NCBI GenBank assembly: GCA_018287875.1 | Contig: JAGVVL010000018.1 | Span: forward strand, 2,472,501-2,536,500 | Source: Nigrospora sphaerica | Taxonomy: Eukaryota > Ascomycota > Sordariomycetes > Amphisphaeriales > Apiosporaceae | Length of the DNA stretch: 64,000 nucleotides | Direction: 5' to 3' | Part shown: positions 10,675 to 23,664 of the stretch, in pieces | Layout: each line of letters begins with the position of its first letter | How positions within the stretch are numbered: position 1 is the first letter of the stretch | Made by a program: the position numbers and the translations under genes | Notes under the pieces: model-generated | What the model saw: only the letters and a program-made list of their open reading frames with translations | Databases searched by the model: none | What the model was told of the DNA's origin: nothing

Positions 10675-13075
10675 ATGGGTATTGCACAATCGACTCTTCG
10701 CCAGCTTTGGGTGAAGGAGAAGCTTGAGGCGGCCCCTCAGCTGAACCCGAAACTTCCCAAGCCGTCCTCGCCCGCTGGTCCATTGGACCCGAGGAAACTG
10801 CTGGAGCACCCGGAAGAGTCCGGTCTCTTGAACGAGTTGGTGCCCATCGGCGATGCCCCTCTCCTCGACTTTGACCCCGGTGTGCTCGGGGAGGAGCTTC
10901 TCAACCTCAAGATCTTCCAGGCTGTGGATTCGGCTGCCACGCCTGGCCGCCATAGTTCCAGGTATGCCGGCGGCAACATCGTGGAGGGGACGTACAGTGG
11001 CACCCAGGCCGCTTTGACTCAGATATACTCCCGCCTCGAGCGCAGGTAAGGAACCCCCACGTGGCAGTGATTCGACCGTGGCCTTGCTGATCGGGCCTGC
11101 AGCTACGAATCCTACTATGACTGCCTGGGGATAGAGCCCACTCTCCCCCGGTTCATCGACCTCGAGGAGAAACGCGAGATTTACCAGTGGTCAAGCTATC
11201 CCCTTGGGGAGGACGGGAAACCGGCTGCCTTCCCCCCCTTCCTCCAGCACATACCCAAGGAGGACGACGTAGCCAAGTGGAAGATCTTCAACGCGCTCGG
11301 CCTGGCCCAGGCCAGCGTTATCCTGCAAAAGGTGACGCCTGATGACTTCCTTGGCAAGACCGCGGACTGGCTCTTGGAGAAGGCCAGGTGTGCTGTCGCC
11401 GGCTCTCCCCAGGTTGGTGTTACAATCAAGGACGTGGAGGACTACAACAGGTATGTCCGATCTGTTGCCGCGTGGTTTCATCGTGATCCCAAGTCGGGGG
11501 CAGCCCGGCCGCCCTGGCCAACTCCCAAGCTGATGTTCCCATCCTGACAGATGGCACCGCAAATCCGGCACCGATATCGCCCGAGGGGAGAACCTCGGGA
11601 TGCTCGACGACTGGTTCAGCGACAGGCGGTTCGCCGACCAGGCTTTCACGGGGACCAACCCGAAAACCATCGAGCGCGCCTCGGCAGGCTTGATCAAAGA
11701 GTTCGCCGAGGCGGCCAGAGCCGGGGGTTACAGCGAATGGGCGACACGGCTCCCTCGCATCGACCCGGCTTCTCTCTTGGTGCAGGACTGCAGCTATTTC
11801 CGAGAGGCCATGGGGGCGGCCGCCGACGAGGTGATTCACCACAAACAACCGGCTGGCGACGAGAACTGGGCGTGCGCGGCCGTGACCCTCTTCCAGCTGC
11901 ACGACGACGGCAAGCTGCACCCCATCGCCATCACCATCGACTACAAGGGCACCATGGCGGACTCGGTCACCATTTTCAACAAGCGCATGAGCCCGTCGGA
12001 CTCGACGCGGGGCGAGGCGACCGACTGGCCGTGGCGGTACGCGAAGACGTGCGCGCAGGTGTCGGACTGGTACCGGCACGAGGTCACGGTGCACCTGACC
12101 GAGACGCACTTTGTGGAAGAGGTCATCATCGTGGCGACGAACCGCGCCGTGCCCATGGACCACATCCTCTTCAAGCTGCTGCAGCCGCACTGGTACAAGA
12201 CGCTGTCGCTGAACGCGGCGGGCCGGACCGGGCTCGTCCCCGACGTCATCTTCGACGTCGTCGGCACGAGCCCCGAGCAGGGGTCGCGCTTTATCCGGCA
12301 CGCCTTCGAGAGCTTCGACTTCGTCGGCGAGTACGTGCCCAACCAGCTGCGGGCCCGGGGCTTCCCGGCCGACGCGGCCGGCCTCGCAGACGCGCGGTAC
12401 CGCAACTACCCCTACGCGCGCAACATGCTGGCCATGTGGACGGTGCTGCGCGAGTACGCCGGCGCGATGCTGGCGACGCACTACGGGACGGGGCCGGCGG
12501 CGGACGCGCGGGTGGCCGAGGACGCGGCGGTGGCGGCGTGGGTGCGCGAGGTGCGCGGGCAGGGGCACATGCCGTCGTTCCCGGCCATCGGCACCGTGGC
12601 GGAGCTCGCCGACGCCGTCACCATGTGCGTGCACCTGGCGGCGCCGATGCACACGGCCGTCAACTACCTGCAGAACTTCTACCAGGCCTTCGTGCCGGCC
12701 AAGCCGGCGAGCCTCTGCGCGCCGCCGCCGGCGACGCTGGCGGCGCTGCGGGCGTACGGCGAGGCCGACCTCGTCGCCGCGCTGCCGCTCAACCGCCAGC
12801 GCCAGTGGCTGCTGCAGAGCATGGTGCCCTGGCTCCTCAGCTTCCGCGTCGCCGCCGACCGCTCGCTGCGCAACTTCGCCCTGAGCCAGTGGAGCGTCTA
12901 CCGCCGCAAGACGGCGCCGCGCGACCTCGCCGTCCGCGACGCCTCGGCCCGCCTCTACCAGGAGCTCGGCCGCCTCGCCCGCCTCTTCTACAGCCACAGC
13001 CGCGCCATGGACGCCGGCAGCATCCCCTACATGGTCATGGACCCCGGCGCCACGGCCGTCTCGATCTTGATCTAG
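10675..13075 (+). CDS. Lipoxygenase
   Basis: Three exons, 10675-11045, 11103-11450 and 11551-13075, give 747 residues. The introns (57 and 100 bp) are GTAAGG...CAG and GTATGT...CAG. Lipoxygenases add dioxygen to polyunsaturated fatty acids to make hydroperoxides, the first step in oxylipin formation. The metal site is complete: H421 and H426 in HLTETH, H607 and N611 in HTAVN, and the C-terminal isoleucine I747. Other family patterns are YWPWR-like DWPWRYAK and the FxFVGEYVP stretch before the second helix pair. It is longer than the secreted fungal manganese lipoxygenases (about 600-620 residues). The N-terminus (MGIAQSTLRQLWVKEKL) is not a signal peptide, so I infer an intracellular enzyme. 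Whether the metal is iron or manganese, and the position of oxygenation, cannot be told here. It is followed on the same strand by a patatin-like gene. Confidence 0.93.
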
Positions 13076-16000
13076 GCCGGCCATCGGGGGTTTGGAGTTT
13101 TGGGGGGGGTGTGACGATTGCGATGCCACCATCCTGTTTTGCTAGATTGCAGGCCCAACCCTGCTTACGGAGGGACGCGGGCGAGGCGGGGCGGGCAGCG
13201 CGGGCGAGGCTTTCATGGGTAAAGCTTTGAAAACGGCGCACGGGTATATAAAAGTTAGGTCGAGGGGCCCTGTATTTACGCATTTCATAATATTACAACC
13301 GGTAGCGATGTCGTCAAGCGCCGACCCGGCTCGCGTAGCGGATCCCGTTCTGGCGTAGACCAACCGGCGGCTGCAGACAAGTTATATTAGGTATGCTAAT
13401 ACGGCTCGCACAACAGCCACATATCGTCACCGACGCGGCCGGTTCCCTTCATGATCTACACTGGGGGAGAAAGGTTGACGACAACCCCATGGCGACCGCA
13501 GCCCACGATAACGCGGCGGCGTCCAGACGGCGGGTCTTTTTGGTATGATGAGACCTCCCTTGCGCACGCCACCCACCCGTTTGACCGCGCTCCATCCTCG
13601 GCCGGTACGAGCTGGCTTTACGAGGACGCATGTAGCACCTATAGGCAAGGTAGTCATAGCTCTAATGACGATGGTTGCCCCGCTGCTCCGCCCTGTACCC
13701 GGGAGCCCACTCGGGGCGATCACACCTCAGACCGGGCACCCATTGGGCCTGTGTTCGGTCGCGTAGCGAAACGGGGGCTCGGGGCACCTCTGTGGCAGAG
13801 GAGAACCGAGGGCGACAAAAGGACGGCAATCAAGTTTATTGGGACACGTGGGACGCGTCTGGGAATCAGTGGGGAAAACAGGCCATTTTCATGAGCTCTC
13901 CTCTCCGCTCGAATCTCCCGTCCGCTCGAATCTCCCGTCCGGACTGAAAAGTGGCTGCAGGGCTGGGCCCGTGGCCTGGAAAACCGGTCAGGGATACATG
14001 ATACGTGGTGGATATTGTCGGCCGAGGCTCGCCTGCCAGGATGCCCGCCTCGTTGCTTCCTGCTGACCCATGGCCGGGGCCTCGCTCGTTGCGGAACGAC
14101 GTGAGGCTGAAGGGGAACAGCCGAGTCGGGAAAACAAAGCTGAGACTACGAGAGGGGGAGGGGCGCCCGCCCAGGTACCGTCTGCCCCGTCTAGCAGAGG
14201 CTCTGTAACGTCCCAGAGGCCCCTATTAATAAGTTAGGTTCGTTATCGTCCAGCGGCTTCGCGACCAGGCACGATTTCCCGTCAGCCGCGAGCGCGCCGT
14301 TTTGTGCCCTAGCTCCCCTAGTCGCGCGTTGCCCCTCGCCCAACGGGCCCGGCTCGCATGGCACCTCGCCATAGTGACGGTGCCTGTGTCATAATGAAGC
14401 AAGCCAAACTCGGCCATTGGGTTGGCGAGTCCACACAAACGCACACAGCCTGCACATCGCCCATCCGCCGGCGAGGCCCGTCCGCCCGTGGCAGGAACAG
14501 CCGTCGTGTCTGGCGCCCCACTCATTGGTGTTGGGCAAGGGAACGACGGCCGCGATCCTCGAAAAGGAACGTTCCTTGCATTGGGGGGCGCTCGTAGGGG
14601 CAAGGGCGGCCGAGGGGGGTCTGTATCGGCGCCCTAGCGTCATCTGGTAACCTGGACGGACGAAACCACCCCCCCCCGCAAGCAATGCAGCGCTGTGCTG
14701 TGACTTGTTGACACAACAATCAGTTCATCAGATCCTGAGATCGGATGAAGTCATCGGCGTGGTACTTTGGTCACAAGTCCGAATGCAACGCGGGTGGCGA
14801 TGAATTGTGGAGGAGAACCACAGACCGCGCCTTTCCGTTTATGTACGTCGTACAGTAGTATCTGCCTCTCGCGTCCCGATGCGGAACACCGCCCTTCCCC
14901 ACCGGGAAGGCGACCGAAGAAGCCCTGTGAAGCTGAAGAGATAGATGTACGTGGTAAAAAACCCACAGCGGCTGCCCAAGCCCAAGAGCACCGCCACACG
15001 GGCCCCCGCACGCAACGGTGCTTGGCTCGACGCGCAGCCAATGGCAGCGGCGGCGACGGAAAACCCGGATGACTGCTCACGCACCCAAACCAGTGACGAT
15101 CCAGCATCATGGACCAGGCGGCGAGTGCTCTTTTGACGGCGTTTGCCCAAGACACGACGCGCATCACAAGACGTGCACACGCGATTGGGCGCCAGCCGGT
15201 AGGACGGCTAGGCTAGAGGTTCGGTGGTGGCCCAAATTGGCCAAGCCAGCGCCGCTATTCTGGGCGGCCTCCTGACGATCTCTCAACGGATACGCGCTGA
15301 CTCTTTCGCGCGGCCACGGAGGTACATTATTTCCGGCTTGCGCTATAACGAAGAATTGCCAATAATGTTTGCATGTCCCTTTTTTTCAGCCGGGCGAGGA
15401 TTCGCCTCAAGCCGAACAGGCGCGAGAGGGAAAAGAGGAGTCGACCGGGGGAGGGGCCAGAAAATACGACAGCACGGCAAACCAGGAATGAAGGGCTGAA
15501 TGCAAATCCCATTGTCACATTCCTGCTGTTTCGGGGGGTACCCTGCCCACCTCTAGCTCGTAGCGGCGATACAGGATCCAACGCCTCGCAGGCAGCACAT
15601 ACACCACGGATTTGGCTTGTGCCTAGGTAGGGAGCAGCACCCACGGTAGTGAGCGGTAGTCGGTACCTCAAGGCAGCTAACCCATGAGCCTCCCTCATGA
15701 CTGGGTTACCCTGCCGTCGTGGACCGTCTCTCGAAGGCGAGGGAAAGAAAAAAAAAAGGCCGACCGCTAGCAGCAAAGGACGGCCAAGCGCGTCGGGGCC
15801 TTGGTTTTGCTCGTTTGGGCCTGCAGTTTCAAGTTTCGAGGGGTCGCAACGGGCAGGGTGGACAGTGTGAGTTCAACTTGGGTGTGGCCGTCTTCAGAAA
15901 TCAGAAACGGACCGGAAGGAGTCCATGCCCGTGTAATCATCCAACGGGCAAAGGGGCGGGCAGCCTTTCTTTTGGATCATTGGAGCCAGAGGAGCCGGAG

Positions 16001-16406
16001 GAGCCCCGTGCATTGAGGTGTTGGCCAGGCATTAGTTGAAGGCGGTGTCCCAGTTCAAGACCGCCTCGTGAGTTCCTCGTGGTTTTTGTTCGTTCATCAT
16101 ATCACCATCAACCGGGAGTCATTGCGTGGTTCTGTGTGAGCGTGTGAGCTTGTCAGCTTTTTGTCTTTTCGGCTTCTTCCCTAATAACCACCTCCCAGTC
16201 AGTCAGCCCGCCAGCCTTTCACCCACCCCTGCTGGTCAGGTGCTGCTGCTGCCGCCGCCGCTGCTGCTACTGCTGCCGAACAGGTCGAGCCCGTCGCTCG
16301 TAGATCAACAGGAACTTTCCGTGTGTTGGTACCTAACCTAGCCTCTTTCGCCTCCACCACGAGCAGAAAAGTCCGTGGCGCAACTGCTGCGGCTGCGCTG
16401 CGCACC
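13076..16406. other. Intergenic region without recognised genes
   Basis: About 3.3 kb. Open frames (for example 13451-13894 plus, 14226-14603 minus, 15327-15776 minus) have no domain, no consistent splice structure and overlap on both strands, so I do not call them. A 17-bp exact tandem duplication is at 13904-13937. The last 400 bp is C/T-rich and contains CTG/CCG runs at 16236-16276; it is probably the promoter and leader of the patatin-like gene. Confidence 0.5.
13904..13937. repeat. 17-bp tandem duplication
   Basis: Two exact copies of TCCGCTCGAATCTCCCG lie end to end. Confidence 0.9.
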
Positions 16407-19139
16407 ATGCAGGCCGGCATAGTCTGCGCCGAGGTGCCGCTTCGTCCTCGCGCTCGCGGCGAGGTGATTAACTGGAGTTTGCCTAGGAGGGGATCGGTGT
16501 CAGGGCCAAGCTCCAAGTATCAGTACATGCATCATCTGCAGTTCCCTGTCAGTGTCAACGTCAGGCCTGTCTCTGCCGGGCCCGGCGCTGAGTTCAGCAA
16601 TGGCGCCAACACTGGAAGGCGGGCGTCAGCGTCACTGATGGCGGGGCCCTATCCAGTGATCAACAACCGCAGCAGCAATTGCCCACCCAGCAACACGGGC
16701 ACACGAGGCCGGTCTAACTCGCTTTCCATCACCAGCGCCAGTACTGCCGTCCTCCCCCGATCCAGCAGCACCAGTGCCCTCACCAATCACTACTACAACC
16801 AACTACCACCACCGCTGCCGCTGCCGCTGCCTGCGCCTCATTTCCCAACCCGCCGCTCTGTCAGCTTCGTGCCTCCCGTCGCCAACTCTTCTCGGCCTCG
16901 TCGTCATTCTTTCCAATCCTTTCCTCCTCGTTCCTACCGCCAGTACCACGCCCGCCGACACAAGAGCGCCCAGTCCCTGCCGCCTACGATACACGAAATG
17001 GAATCAGACAGCGGCCTGAAAAGGCGAGACACTACCAAGGGCCCGCCGCTCCGTATATTATCGCTTGGTAAGTTTCCCGTCCATCCGCTCTCTGTCTGTT
17101 GCGAAGGCCCCGCGCCCGGTTACGTAGTGCATCGTCTGCGGCTTGCCCATGCGATGCAGGGTCGTCCGACCCCACGACGAACCCTTTGCCGTCGCAGCCC
17201 GCATACCCGCTCTCTTCGCTCTCCTTCATGCGCTGCTTAGTTGACTGACGTGCGCACGCGCCCCCCCCCCCCAGATGGCGGAGGTGTTCGAGGTTACTCC
17301 ATGATCATTATCCTCCAGGAGTTGATGCATCGCACTTTTGTCGAGATTGAGGGTAGGGCACCGCGCCGCCACGAGATCCCGAAGCCATGCGACCACTTCG
17401 ACCTGATTGTCGGCACCGGCACCGGCGGTCTGATCGCCCTGATGCTGGGCCGCCTGCGCCTCGACCTGGAGCAGTGCAAGGAGCTTTACGTGCGCATGAC
17501 GCGCATGGTTTTCGAGACGGACAAGACCATCGCCGGCATTCCCTACCGCCACACCCTGTTCAAAGCCTCCATGCTCGAGCAGGCCATCAAGGAGGCGGTC
17601 CGGGAGCACACCGTCTCCGAGGAGGAGGGCAACGATGGTGCCGCCGCCAGCACCCTCGCGAGCCCGCTGTCCACCAAGCACCCTCGGAGGCATGCCAGCA
17701 ACGCCAGTGTCGTCAGCTTCAGCGCGAGGAGCCCGGCCGCCCAGATGGCCCGTCCGGTCTTCCGCGGCAACTACGGCGACCCCGATGCACTGTTGTACGA
17801 TTCACGGGAGAACAGAACGAAGACGTAAGCAGCCACGCTCACTCTTGCATGTGCGTATATAGCTGACTGGTATTCCCCCTCTAGTGCCGTAACGGCTGTG
17901 TACAAGGGCACTCGCAAGGGTGGCGAGCCTGCTTTGCTACGCTCCTACGACTCGAGGAAAGAACCCGCGCCCGAATCGGAATGCAAGATCTGGGAGGCCG
18001 GCCGTGCGACATCCGCCATTGGCGCCGCTTTCAAGCCCATCCGCATAGGCCAGTCCATCTTCCACGATGATGGCGCCGGTACCTTCAACCCATCGCCCCA
18101 GGCCCTCGACGAGGCCACCGTGAACGAGTGGCCTGGTCGGGACGTGGGTGTCTTCGTCAGTATCGGCACCGGTAGAAGGCCCAAGGGCACCGATTCGAAT
18201 TCGCACGTGTGGTATGAAGGCTTCATGGGCGAATTTGCCGATGCGCGCCGCAAACTCATCGCCAAGATCGAGGGCTGCGAGGCCATCCACGAGTACATGA
18301 AGAAGGAGCACCTGCTGAAGCGCGGTGTCAACGTCGAGAACTACTACCGCTTGAATGTGGAGGTCGGCGTTGGCGAGTTTGGTATGAACGAGTGGCATCG
18401 GCTCTCGGAAATTAGCACGGGGACGAGGGCGTATATGCGCAGACCGGATGAGCAGAGAATGATCCAGGGAGCCTCGACCAAGCTTGCCAAAATCAACCGG
18501 GCCAAGTATCGATACGAGAAGCTCAGCCATGTCCCCGAGGTCATCTCGCCCCCGGCCTCCATCAGCTCCCCGCTGGCTGTTGAGCTCCCTGGCGATTTCC
18601 CCCCTATCGGCGGTGGCCCTTGGTCGCCGGCCATGTCGGATGGCCGAGAGTCTTACGACTCTGGTATCGACCGCTTGTCTCTCCCCAGCGCCAACGGCAA
18701 CCCCAACGGCAGCACGCCTTCGCCACGCAGTTCGGGTGAGCGGAGCCGGCCGCACACGGGCAATTCCCATCCGCCCCGGTATTCCGACCCCAGCTTCTCA
18801 AAGATTCCCTCCAACCCGGCTCCCGAGGACCCGGACCGCCTGGTTTCTCATGCCCCGACGCCTTCGCAGTACCGCAACGCCGCGGGCATTGATAAGATCC
18901 TCATCAGCAGCATTGACGAACACCCCCGCCGGCCGCAAAGCGCCCAAGGCTATAGGCCCCTTCAGTACCAACAAATGGTCCACCGCATTGAGCCACCACC
19001 TCTGCCCCCCAAGACCCCGCTCCCCGAGGGGCGGGTAGCGCCTGGTCGTCGGGGCACCAATCCTCTACCTTACCCCGAGGATGACCAGCCGCCACCGGCC
19101 GTCAACATGGCACGGAAACCCGATTTGAGGAGCAGGTAG
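16407..19139 (+). CDS. Patatin-like phospholipase family protein lacking the catalytic serine
   Basis: Three exons, 16407-17067, 17275-17824 and 17885-19139, give 821 residues. The introns are 207 bp (GTAAGT...CAG after a C run) and 60 bp (GTAAGC...TAG). Residues 1-215 are a low-complexity Ser/Pro/Arg-rich N-terminus. The patatin fold starts with the oxyanion loop DGGGVRG (221-227). The nucleophile elbow reads GTGTGG (267-272), so position 269, normally the catalytic serine of GxSxG, is glycine (codon GGC at 17418). The second catalytic residue, Asp in DGA, is kept (D466). The C-terminal 200 residues are Pro/Ser-rich with PPLPPK-type motifs. Known patatins release fatty acids from lipids. This one should be inactive unless another residue substitutes, and could be a scaffold or regulator. 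The start is the first ATG in frame; the open frame extends upstream without ATG. Confidence 0.88.
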
Positions 19140-22100
19140 CGGCTTCTACTTGTCCATGCTAAACTATCGAGACCGAAGGGGTTTCACTTTTTTCTTTGCA
19201 TGATGCGATACCTCGGCGTTTTTGGGGGGGCCGACACTGCTACGGTTTTGTTCCTGGACTTTGTTTTTTGATGATACCATTCGCGCACATGACTTGATGA
19301 TCAATGACCACCAAAAACGTGGCTCACTTAGCTATTAGTGGCAAATGATACCTATATAGGGGGTCCCTTCACGATATTTTTCGTTGGTCATATTTGAAGA
19401 AGCATCATGCATATATTGGTGCAGCAAAATCCATAAAGCCAGAAAACCCGAGTGCGATTTTCGTGAACTGCGGACGACAGGGCTCTGTTGGGCTTTACCT
19501 GGCGTCTGTGCCCCTGTGTTGTGTATTGGAATCTGCTACATAGCCATTTGATCCAACTGACGCATACCGTGTGCATGTCGTGCTGTACCCACGCATCACC
19601 ACCATGGGTGTGTAGTCTCCTATTGAACCTCCTTACACAAAGAGCTGCCGAGCCTCTGAGCCCGGCATATGGGATGGAGTTGGCCAGATTTACCTACCTA
19701 CCTGCGTACAAACAGACCGCGCATGTCTCCGGGGCTTCCTCAGCATGCCATGACCTCTCCGTCTGCCCCCGTCGGAGAACGTCAGGTTCCCCCTCCCTTT
19801 GCCACGATTGCCCAATGGGTTTTGGCGTACAGGGCTGGCCCTTGCGGTCCCCTTGACGTCCTTGGCCCCGACAGGCCTCGGTACCTTCTGACATTCCCTC
19901 GCTCCCGGGGGTCACGGCTCTCCGAAGCCCCTTCCAACCAGGGTGGCTGCGTTCATTCCTCAACAGAGATTGATTGACGCATTGCCTTTCGGTGGTAACT
20001 GGATCGCGTAACGAGATACGGGACCGGTGGCTATCGTGACGTGCCTAAACTCGGAGGCTTCCAGGAATCCACATTCGTGTTGTAGCTCGCTAGCTCATTT
20101 TTCGTCTCCATGATCATTTTTAGAAATGACAGGTATCCTCTACCCTGTGCTTGAACATCTTGAAATCAGGAGTTTCGTGTAGGGCTACCTCAAGGTTAGA
20201 GGGGCTCACTAGGATGCTGAAGGCGGCATTCTCGCTACGACATAACCCTTCGCCGTATTCTTCCATTTTTGTTCGATACTACGAGCGCGCGATGGGAGCC
20301 TCTTCTTCGCGCTCTAGAGGCGCTCCAGTTAAATGAAGCAGCACGCTTACCCTATTAACCAGCCGACTCCTCTTATCTTCCAAGTTAAATAAAGCCACAG
20401 ATTCTTTCACCTGGTCGTAAAAGCGCTAGAAATAACCTCGCCCGGTCTGAGATGGCGTGTTAACCGCATTATCATTGTACGCGATAGGAAACCCCTTTCT
20501 GCTGCTTATATCGATTTTCCTAGGTAAGATACGAATCGACTTCACCGGGAAAACTCGACTCGGCTCGAAATCTGATATATCGATGCTGTACATTTCTTTA
20601 GGGGCCCCTATACTGGACCATTAGCACCCTGACATTTTCTAAAGTGCGAAATATTCTTACCAACCACGCTGACGGCTTTCGAGTACCAACCCATAAAATG
20701 GCGAGGCAACTTCAAAGCACTCGGTTTAGACACACTGACGCTCTCGGGCGATACCTAAAGTAGGCGGGGGTCAGTAAAACAGATCCTAAACCCGTCTAAG
20801 CTCTCGAGAAAATACCATACAAGGTCATTTCCCGCCTATATAGTAAGTGGTAGCATCACCCGGGGCCCTTTAATAAACATATTCCCGTTAAAGATTGTAG
20901 CATGAGGTTCCTATCAAAGCCATGATATGGCATCGAGCGAAATTTTAAGACCCGTGCCACACTTCGGTCTACGATGAATAGGGTAACCTTTAGCGAAAAC
21001 CTGGCTCTTAGTGAGGATGGTCTAATACGGGCTATCTAAGATATCAGCTTATGAAACTTCGCCCCTCGTCTCAAATTAGATGCCTAAGATGACGCTCGAA
21101 ACGAGTTGCCCAACCGTGTCATCCTTCTTCCCAGTCATGTAAGGAGAGGACGGCAAGGTGCACTAGCCCATCGATCTGCCCCTCTTCGTCGAACCAGAAG
21201 AGTGCTGCCGAGTTGATCTAGCTTTTGTAGGCTCAGCAAGAGAAGACTTCGTGTCGAAGGCTTTCAATAATAGCTAGGATGCTTTAAAATAGGCTGGTAG
21301 CTTAATGTAGTCGTAGAATTCGGCTAGAAATCTGATTCGGCGTTTTATAAGGACAATCGGTTTTAGGAACTCACTAACGTATAACATCACGTTCGCCCCT
21401 CACGACATCTTTTAGTAGTTCGCAGACCACCTTACCGGTTAGCGACCACATCTCGCACGAGTGACAAGTATAGGAAACCGCCCGGGCAGCTTTTGTGGTT
21501 CTGGTGAGGGTGAGAGCATTTACGATTGCGTCGCCTGGATCACCTTGGTACCCCTGCTGGACGAGGGATGAATGCGGACTCCACCAAGATTGGAGATCGT
21601 CTCGTAGGTTTTTGATGGATCTCGGCGTCTGATTTTCTGTGGGCATGGCAGCTGGCTGATTTTGGACCCATAACAGTCATAAAGTCTTCCCCTGGTGTCG
21701 TTAAGAGAACTCGACACGAACTGCTTTGGAGCCACTGGTACGCTTCAAGGTTGTAGATTAAACGGCCATACAATCGTATGCATTCTCCTTTGTCATTTTC
21801 CAACTCCTCCTACTCCTCAGAGTCGTGGACCTCCTCGGGATGACCATCATGCGACGGGCTGGTGAGATCTACCCTTTTCCCTGTACGCCCGTGATGAAAG
21901 TTTCGGTTGATGAACAAAGGGAGAGGCCAGTTTCCGTCTTTGTCATCGCTCGACAGCTCTGCAGGGGAGGGTTACGGTTGGACCATACCATCGCTCGTTT
22001 CTTGCCAGTTTGATACGAGGCTATTCTTGTCCTGCGCATGGTCTGTCCACCAGGGAAATAAACGTGATCCAGAGGTATGGGCTGAGGTAGAGGCTCCTGG

Positions 22101-22197
22101 GAAATCTACGCTATACGTTTGGAGTACGCAGGGGTCCAGAAAGGGTTCCGAATCTGTTCAACTTCTGATGCGTCCGCTAAGATCTGGTTTGTGCGAG

Positions 22198-22714
22198 CTA
22201 GCTCGCATGATCCTGAGAACCGTCTTGGGGTTGTGTTTGCCCGACTTCGCCGCCGCTTGAAAACGCTCCCTTGCTAGTGGATCCTCCCATCGAAAGCGAT
22301 AATCGTTCCGAAACGTTACTTGCTGAATCTTTGCTACTGTGTTCAACCGCTGCCTGTGCTTGGCTTTTCGAGGGCTTCATGTAGTACAGCGGATTGAACT
22401 CTCGATGGTGCGCCTCATCCTCCTCCTCTCCTCCTCCTCCGCGGGCTCCTGCGATTTGAGCTTCTCTTGGCGTCAGTTGCCTCCCGCTCATCGCCATGGG
22501 CGGAGTCAGTGGCATCATGGGTTGTAAATGGCATGTAAGTCTCATGGTCCTCCTGGGCGTATTTTCTCTCCGGTTCGAAGACCCTTGCATGAGGACCGTA
22601 GGTGGTGTACAGAGACTGGTCAAGTACAGGGGATTGACGAACTGAATGAGATAAGCTGCCGATGCTGAGAAATATGTCGTAGACGTTTTCGTACATAGAC
22701 CGTGAGTCGACCAT
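22198..22714 (-). pseudogene. Possible broken open frame of unknown function
   Basis: Two overlapping minus-strand frames look protein-like but are offset from each other. The upstream frame (22714 downwards) begins MVDSRSMYENVYDIFLSIG and runs into an Arg/Gly-rich end at a GGA-repeat stretch. The downstream frame (22623-22198) is Ser/Gln-rich and contains REFNPLYYMKPSKSQAQAA. A frameshift in the GGA-rich stretch near 22430-22440, or an unseen intron, would connect them. I recognise no family. It could equally be chance open frame. Confidence 0.2.
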
Positions 22715-23191
22715 CTCGCTATCTGATGGATTAGTCTATAAACTTATTATTGAGACACGGACTGCGCGAAACTCACCAGTCGTGTTCCTGGCCGAAATCT
22801 CCCAGATATCGTGGGTACCGCATACCATCTTCATTGTCGCTGAACCGGACAAACCGCGTCATAAAGGTCGTCCTATCCAATCTCCGATATTTTATTCTCT
22901 TAGTCGACAAATCATTCACGGGAATCTTACACTGCTCGCACACACGATATTTGGTTGCGGTTGTGGCTTATTCGTAACGGTTGAGCTGTTGGTTGCTTCC
23001 TGAAGCCTGCAGCTTTAGGGACATCATGCAAAGCTGTCCATATAGGAGACCAGAAACACAAGAACCCAGAGTACTGCCTGAATTGAGTGACAGACCAAAA
23101 GGTGCTGTTCGGCAAATGCCCTCCTCCATTCCCTACTCCCCTGTCAGCTTCGTGATGGTTATGGGTTTGGCGAAGACGCCCCCGAGACGCC

Positions 23192-23664
23192 GGGGAAGAG
23201 TTGACGAACGAAGTACAGTTCTCTGTACGCCATTCCGATATTAACAGGCAGCTTATGAGCCCCTACCAGGAGAATGACGCGTGCGTTCCGATGCCGCCGA
23301 TGTTTAAGCGAAACCTGTCAGACGTTATTCAAGCGGCCATGCATGAGATTATTAGGCTTAAAAATAAGCCAAGTAACTGTACCTTTATGAAAGCGCAAGA
23401 GTTGTGAGCCGTAGTCTGGAGGTACTTGTATCGTCCCTCGTCATGCTCTACGCACAACCCACTTAAATAAGCACAGTATTTGAGATCTGAGCCGTTCGAC
23501 TTTGCAGGCCCAAATCAGTATATGCGCTATCAAGAAAGTCCTGTGTTTGAAACAAGGCGTGGCCCGGAAGGATATCGTCACCCAGTGCCGGGACAATATG
23601 TGTGTCGACTGTTGCCTCGAATATTTCAAGGAACCACGCGAGACTTTCGCATGGATAAAGGATA
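23192..23664 (+). pseudogene. Possible remnant gene with intron-like sites, unknown function
   Basis: One frame ending at 23407 reads protein-like (NRQLMSPYQENDACVPMPP and further). It is followed by GTGAGC (23405) and a TTTGCAG acceptor (ending 23508). After the acceptor a second protein-like, Cys-containing frame reads CRDNMCVDCCLEYFKEP and ends at GTCAGT (23665). Phases do not join cleanly with these sites, which argues for decay or a wrong splice choice. No family is recognised. Confidence 0.2.

Noticed and set aside
11426..13132. 568-codon minus-strand frame opposite the lipoxygenase
   Set aside because: Antisense shadow of the lipoxygenase exon; Arg/Val/Gly-rich with no motif.
145..19139. 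Secondary-metabolite gene cluster
   Set aside because: No polyketide synthase, peptide synthetase, terpene cyclase or tailoring set; the regulator, transporter, peptidase and lipoxygenase do not form a known pathway.
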